Assembly: GCF_000204055.1 (NCBI RefSeq)
Contig: NW_006768821.1
Coordinates: 83,528 to 147,527, forward strand
Reading direction: 5' to 3'
Source of the DNA: Melampsora larici-populina 98AG31
Taxonomy: Eukaryota > Basidiomycota > Pucciniomycetes > Pucciniales > Melampsoraceae
DNA: 64,000 nucleotides
Shown: piece by piece, positions 58,550 to 64,000 of the stretch
Layout: each line of letters opens with the position of its first letter
Numbering within the stretch: position 1 is the first letter of the stretch
Position numbers and translations under genes: made by a program
Notes under the pieces: model-generated
Database searches by the model: none
The model's input: the letters and a program-made list of their open reading frames with translations, nothing else
What the model was told of the DNA's origin: nothing

Positions 58550-58983
58550 TACTTTGGAATATTATAATTCCTTGTTTTTGCTTATTTTTAACTTTCTTGT
58601 GATCTGTGACATGTATTATAGGTACAAGCCTCCGTTTTCCATAAATATGTGATCTCATCAATTTCCTTTTCTAACATGTATCATAGTCAAACCTCTGTCT
58701 CTCTATCATTACTCATATGTAACATAGTCAAACATGCATTTATCACCGCTTTGATTAGTTTGTTCATAAGAAAGTCACGTAACCAATTTTTGTTAAGTTA
58801 CGCGGGATGACTTTTATTGAGTGAGCTGTGAGTGAGGATGATTGATCAATCAACTGTAAACACACGCGGTGATGCACATAGGATGTTCAAAGTATAACCG
58901 TGGCCTTGTCCATAATATAGAGGTGTTATCACAGCAAAAACTATGATCACACCTCAATCACCTAACTACTACCTCCCGAAGCC
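58550..58983. other. intergenic between the two plus-strand genes
   Basis: AT-rich. It should hold the terminator of the Cys/His-cluster gene and the promoter of the next gene. Nothing more seen. Confidence 0.45.
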
Positions 58984-60401
58984 ATGCCCTCTCGCAATAA
59001 CATTTCTATGACTTCTGCTTTGCTACCATATGTCAATGATGGAATTTCATCTTTAACTAACTCGGATCCTGTCAGTGAGTCACAAGAAGCGACGACTGCA
59101 GAATCAACCCCCCCGGCGGCCACATCTTTAACTACTCCTGCGGAAAACGACTACTGCAAAGATGGTGGACAAGGTATGGTCAACCATAAAAGTCACCAAA
59201 CTCAGAACAATGACTCGCCAAAAGATATGAAAACTACATACAATATCATTCCGACCATCAACAAAATTTCCCGTAAGGCTGCTCGTGCGCCACAAGCGAT
59301 ACAAACCCCTGCGCTGCCATCTGGCCTAGTTCAAGTTCAACAAAAACCACCTGCCGAAACAAAGGTTGTTGTTAAGAAAGAAACCAATCACACACCGTTT
59401 AGACCTTTTGATTAAATCCTATGCCGTTTAATATGACCCGCACGGAGCTCTCCAACATGCGAAGTGGTTATTTTTATCACATCAGCCCAATCAACTTTGA
59501 GAATTGGGGGCCAGTATACAAACCCTCTGAAAAGTACGAATTAACCACATCATATGTTGGGTTTGAGGCTGTTGGTACCGATCTTGTGGGACATCTGAGA
59601 GAGTTCAACAACTGGATATTCCGGAAAATAGAATTTCACGCCAGTACTGTAGAAAATACAATGATTGGTAAACATCATAGAAGATGGCCCGATAACTCTA
59701 TTAGCGTAGCACGGGAAGAGGCCATGGAATTAGCCCAGGCTAATGTGTACGTGGCAATGATGTTGGAGCAATTTCAACATGCTTTACGTGACTGCAAAAC
59801 GGCAAAGGCAATTTCAATGAAATCTCGTAATTTTCAAACTGAGAGTCAATTACTCAAGGTCAGATCAAGATAATCTCATGAGCTGTAGTAGTTCCATTGC
59901 TAACTCTCGCATCCTTCCAGGTCTCACCGACTTACATATTGCAGCCAATTGGTGCTTTGAGTGCCAAAGAAAGTTCGTGGGTGGTATGTCAAGCTCCATG
60001 GGACTCCTCGCATGTCAGCTATGTTCATCAATACAAGTTTAGATCAAATGATTCTCAACACAAACGTTGGAAGAATTTAGTGCACGTGTTTCTTCATTTC
60101 ATCAATCATCGCAGTGGTGGTAAAACATTGGTAGTTAAGTTGGACTGCAATCGCAACGGTCATATTAGTGGCTTACATTGTTTTGATAAAGAGTAAGTCA
60201 ATTACCCATTTTGATAATTGAATTATGTCGCTAATTGTTTGATATGTATTCAGCAACTCACAACATTTAGTTGAAGATTCAGACGAGATTCAAAGGGCAT
60301 TCAAACATTTTGTGGAAGACCATCAGTGCAATCAAGTGTGTGTTATGCTGAAAATGGCGCCCATCATTTCCACTCATGCGAAATCAGCAGACCTGGTTTG
60401 A
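58984..60401 (+). CDS. alpha-kinase (MHCK/EF2K)-like protein, possibly inactive
   Basis: Model: exons 58984-59364, 59448-59858, 59921-60192, 60254-60401 (403 aa). If the first join is wrong, the kinase part alone starts at ATG 59421 (285 aa). The C-lobe resembles alpha-kinases: LVHVFLHFINHRSGGKTLVV, then FKHFVEDHQCNQVCVMLKM, matching the family's zinc-binding H-x-C-N-x-x-C end. Where the family has its catalytic Asp-containing DLQG/DIQG the sequence reads KLDC, so the key Asp appears missing. The N-lobe (VAREEAMELAQANVYVAMML) lacks an obvious Gly-rich signature. N-terminal ~120 residues are Ser/Thr/Pro-rich. Alpha-kinases phosphorylate Ser/Thr in helices; this copy may be a pseudokinase. The exon 1-2 join is inferred. 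Confidence 0.72.
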
Positions 60402-60688
60402 TGATATTTCTTTCTTGCGTAAATTTTGAATATCTTTTTGTGGACTCCTTTTAAATTGTTTCTATGTCAGTTTGTATTTTGCATTATGATAATTATGTCA
60501 ACTGTACAATTGCCATTGATACACATACAATTACAGCTCAGCTAAATACTGATAGTCAGTCCAAAAAGAGCAAACCTTGGAAATATATCAACTGATGAAG
60601 AAGTTGGGAAAAACTTAAAGTGAATTTCATGATGAAGATTGACTAAGATCAATAATTGCAAAATAATTCTTAAGTAGATACAAGATTG

Positions 60689-62035
60689 TCATTTTTGGCT
60701 TGAATTTATTTTTCTGAGTAATTGACATTTACGTTTAATGTCGATTATATAATTTTCTACCTTTGTTTCACGAAAGCTTTTCCACTCCTCTTCATCCATC
60801 TTACCTCTTAACTTTGTACTTCCATTGATTTGTGAAACAATTGACTTTGAAACTTGACATGATGATCCAAATCAAGTGATTACGGCATCTTTTGGGTTGA
60901 TACGTTGGCCTGTGGAATCATGAGTGGTGGATTCTGTGGTTTGGCGTCTGACATCGGCGGCCTAGACCATCTCCACAACACCATCACATGCTTCAAAACA
61001 TACTCAAACATTTTGATCAGGGAACCAAAAGAAACCATCCTTCACATATCCATGTCGTGATTTCTTACCACGTCGATAAAGCTTTCCTGTCAAGCGTTTA
61101 ATGAAGCCAAATATTCCAAAAGAATACCCAGTTGCATTGCGATCATTGTGAACCGTGTTGTGCCATTCATCGCGAGTCATGACAAAGTTGGCTCCAAATG
61201 CATTTCCATTGGGTGAGTTGAAAAACGATTTAGAAGCCCATGAGAGATTACCGTATCTAGCACAGAGCTGAACATTAGACTGGAAGGCACCAAGAGCAAG
61301 AGAGAGAATTGTCCAGCTAGAAAGTGCTGGATATACGGCAGATTTTTTTGACATCTGAGATCTTTGTCCATAAGTAGCACTGAACGAGCTGTCACTCGAT
61401 TGATGTGATACAGTCCTGAGATCGCACAGAATCAGAAATGAAATAATTGATAAGCAGTAGTACAAATGACTTACCTCCAGCCAGTCCTTTAAGATACCCA
61501 GGTCTCATTCCAATTTCAAACATATCACCTCTTCTATTTTTCCGGACTCTGATGGTTGGTCCATTAGTTCTAATTTTATTTTGTGCGGTTCCATGTTGAT
61601 ACATAGTTGACATTGATTGCTCAAATTGCTTGAAGAGTCTCTCACTAGCCTCAGTCTGAACACGCTTTCATTATCTGCAATGTATTGTTGTTCATTAAAA
61701 CGGATCACAGCAATCAACTTCATTCCTGACGTATCAAGTATGACGACAGTTCCATATTTCAACTCAAGTAAATTGTTTTTGCCATGATCTCCTCAGTCAA
61801 AAAAGGCTGTATCAGAAGGCAGGCCAAACTTCTCTTTAATTTTCTCTTTGTACTCTGCTTGGGCTTTGGCTTGCTTAGATATTATTGATTCATCCGGAGT
61901 CTTGATAATTTTTGGAGCGTGGAGAATTATGTTGGCTTTCTTCTCAGTACTCTTCAGTAACAAACGATCTCAATGATCCTGTTTTCGTTTGATCTCAGTT
62001 GATTTGGAACAATGTTTTGGTTGTTTATTAGCCAT
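60689..62035 (-). pseudogene. TET/JBP-like 2OG-Fe(II) dioxygenase, inactivated
   Basis: Read along the minus strand from ATG at 62033-62035. Recognisable blocks are IIKTPDESIISKQAKAQAEY, YGTVVILDTSGMKLIAVIRF, RRGDMFEIGMRPGYLKG, FQSNVQLCARYGNLSWAS, GNAFGANFVMTRDEWHNTVH (His-x-Asp iron site as HND), GYSFGIFGFIKRLTGKLY, CDGVVEMV and FGSSCQVSKSIV. It is broken by at least two frameshifts (~61665 and ~61370) and five in-frame stops: TGA after RKQDH, TGA after AFFD, TGA after PDQNV, TAG after GVVEMV, TGA before FGSSC. The place for the second iron-binding His seems to read Arg (VRRQTTES). The family oxidises 5-methylcytosine or thymine-derived bases and is often tied to transposons in basidiomycetes. 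Confidence 0.82.
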
Positions 62036-62175
62036 CTCAAACGTTTCTGAAATTGTTAATAAGAAAGTTGTCAGTTTGAGTGTCCCAAAATACTTGAGAT
62101 AAACAAACAAAAGCCCAAAATTTCCAGATGGTTCAGTTCCTCATACAATACCAGGTATCCGTCAATATCTGATAT

Positions 62176-62410
62176 ATCATAACTGCTGCGTGCAGCCAAC
62201 ACTTGAGGTGATCCGCTGCGCCCCACTTTTTCACCAAAAAGTTGTAGCGCAGCGTTATGCCGCTCTAAGTCAAAACCGCTCTCGCCCCGCTTTGAAGACG
62301 AAACCGCTACATGATCCATGAAGCGTGGCGGGCATGTGGATTTATGTGCTCCGCTCGCGCCCCGCTTAAGTGAATTTGGAGGGCAGGAAGCGGCCCGGGG
62401 CGATCAGTTC
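62176..62410. repeat. GC-rich block with CCGCT / CGCCCCGCTT repeats
   Basis: Several copies of CCGCT(C/G)GCGCCCC and CGCCCCGCTT in both orientations within AT-rich DNA. Such sub-terminal repeats are typical of transposase-binding ends of hAT elements, and the adjacent gene is hAT. No complete TIR pair was found in the window. Confidence 0.55.
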
Positions 62411-62744
62411 TATTCACAATTTTTTTTTTGCAATATACACAATTAAAAAAACTTTTTACAAAGATAATGAGGTAAAAAAAACTCATACCCATAAAAGAAA
62501 CAACGAGTGACTTGAAGGTTGTAAAGATAAACGCACAAAGGGACAGACAAGAGATCGATCAAGCTACAAAGTACTTAAATAAAGGATATAAAGCGCGACA
62601 TGAAAGTAGATCAAAATAATGATCAAGACAAACATTGAACAATCATGTATGAGATATACTCGAAAGATTAAAAAGAGAAATTGAAAACTGAGGAAACGAA
62701 AATAAGGCCAACAACATTCATATATTCAGTAGGTCAATTCAAAA

Positions 62745-63655
62745 CTAAGATGAGCGCGTTTTCTTCTTGCCGTATTTCCCAAACGAAGCGAGATAAGCAA
62801 GCCCTTCAGAGAATCTACCAACAACTTGAATTCCAGCGCGCAACCATTCTCTGCATCCAACACTGCGTGAGATGGTTTTAGGTGATAACGATCCCCGCGC
62901 TGGAACAGCAATATCTGCAGCTGAAGAGAAAGTGCGCTCCACCGCACATGACGTGGCTGAGATGGTGAGGTAGTCCTGGGCAACAGAAGCAAGAACCGGA
63001 TAATGACAAGCATTCTCCTTTTACCAGAGCAAGTTTCAGCGGTCGAACTCCACATATTAGAGAGGAAGATTTGACTTACTCTCCACCACGATAGTTCAGT
63101 TTGGCCGGGGACAATAGGATGGTTTCCTTGGAGATACGAGTCAAGCTCGCCTGCCCGAATAGATGATGAAGTTTGAAAAGTTGCCGATGAGGTAGATATG
63201 TCAAAGTGATCGTGTGCTTCACGTGGGACAGGTGATGGAGTTGGAGCTGGGCTACAAGGTGGAGTAACAGGCCAGGCTTGTAAAGTCGAGTGAAAAAGTG
63301 CATCAATGGACTCCTTCGCTTGTGAAGCTTTGTCAGAGTAATGTAAGTCAAAGAACTTGAGGCGGTATTTGGGGTTGAGGATGGTGGCCAAGACAATCAC
63401 GTTGGCGTTGACAGCTTCGGCCTGATACTTCTCAAGCTGAGTCAACATAGTCTTGATCATACTTTGAAGACTGGGGAAAGGGGTGGCTTCGAGCATAGTA
63501 GAAAGAGTCTCATGAACTCGGAGATACTCGGCGAGGAGGAATGAGCCGGAAGGGGTATTACCCTCCATTCGTTTTGTTGAGAGACGAAAGACCTGCAATG
63601 AAGAAGTCATCAATGAATGACAGAATGAAAGTTGAAAATGTCTGACTCGATTCAA
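62745..63655 (-). pseudogene. hAT transposase, C-terminal part
   Basis: Two exons, complement(62745-63017, about 63081-63593), with a 63-base GTAAGT...AAAAG intron (63018-63080 excluding the edge bases). VFRLSTKRMEG aligns with VFLLSTKKMEV of the hAT gene at 6759-9990. Then come VIVLATILNPKYRLKFFDLH, a Pro-rich linker, ELDSYLQGNHP, LSWWR and the dimerisation motif SCAVERTFSSAADI. The catalytic N-terminal half is not found between 63594 and the window end, so it is either truncated or continues outside with long introns. The frame itself is clean, unlike the first hAT copy. Confidence 0.75.
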
Positions 63656-63672
63656 ACACCCCTATGTGAAAA

Positions 63673-63808
63673 CTGATAGATGATAATGTTAGATAAGATA
63701 ATAGCTGATCTGGCTTCTGCTCTTAGGAAAGACCGCTGACCTGATAGATGATAATGTTAGATAAGATAATAGCTGATCTGGCTTCTGCTCTTAGGAAAGA
63801 CCGCTGAC
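63673..63808. repeat. perfect 68-bp tandem duplication
   Basis: CTGATAGATGATAATGTTAG...GACCGCTGAC occurs twice head-to-tail (63673-63740 and 63741-63808) with no difference seen. Confidence 0.95.
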
Positions 63809-64000
63809 CTGTGATGAGGTTTAGCGTAACAAGTAAAGAGCAAGAAGATTAAAGTCAAACTCGTAAGTTTAACTGATCTTGGAACTGGCTATGAGAACAA
63901 CAACACTTCACATTGAAACATCAGATTAATTCAATAAAGAAAAGAAATTAGAGTAATTGAAAAATGATACATACGTACATTCTCTTTCCGAAGATGAGAA

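Overview
The window looks like a piece of a fungal genome, most likely a rust fungus (Pucciniales). The evidence is short GT-AG introns of about 55-95 nt in nearly every gene, a spliced cytosolic ribosomal protein gene (RPL10A), a CCC1/VIT-type metal transporter, two Egh16-like (GAS1/gEgh) secreted proteins, secreted proteins with no recognisable relatives outside such fungi, and a heavy load of basidiomycete-type DNA transposons. No species can be named. One 100-N assembly gap lies at 3396-3495. All gene models were spliced by hand from reading frame and splice signals; none was tested by search or transcript data.

Layout. 1-6 kb: an intron-bearing tRNA-Leu(UAA) and a tandemly repeated, decayed PIF/Harbinger transposase. 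6.0-10.4 kb: a hAT-type element with TGA-interrupted transposase. 11.1-17.4 kb: host genes (an F-box/LRR-like protein, a secreted Glu/Lys-rich repeat protein, RPL10A). 17.95-24.6 kb: a 6,506-bp element with about 204-bp terminal inverted repeats (TIRs). It carries two convergent genes, a DUF6589-type protein of 856 aa and a RecQ-like helicase, and sits in the middle of a short palindromic MITE. 24.8-34.9 kb: two five-exon paralogous secreted proteins (696 and 693 aa) around an intact VIT/CCC1 gene, with a second, decayed VIT fragment beyond the second paralog, so a two-gene block was duplicated. 35.1-39.1 kb: an apparently complete PIF/Harbinger element (Myb/SANT-like gene plus DDE transposase, TTA target duplications) with a Harbinger-like MITE abutting it. 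39-50 kb: gene-poor, full of MITEs and foldback sequences, including a 570-bp element whose ends resemble the DUF6589/RecQ element. 50.4-55.3 kb: two Egh16-like genes with the same eight-exon plan. 56.5-60.4 kb: a Cys/His-cluster protein and an alpha-kinase-like protein. 60.7-62.0 kb: a heavily mutated TET/JBP-like dioxygenase pseudogene. 62.2-64 kb: the 3' part of another hAT transposase and a perfect 68-bp tandem duplication.

The most interesting item is the DUF6589/RecQ element. It has long near-identical TIRs with a built-in hairpin, a direct repeat at its borders, two open genes whose stop codons overlap, and a likely non-autonomous relative at 44.25-44.82 kb. I read it as a candidate for a poorly described helicase-bearing DNA transposon group in which DUF6589 may be the transposase; that role is inference. 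Five of the seven premature stops in the hAT and TET/JBP relics are TGA codons that could derive from CGA, which suggests C-to-T decay at CpG sites.
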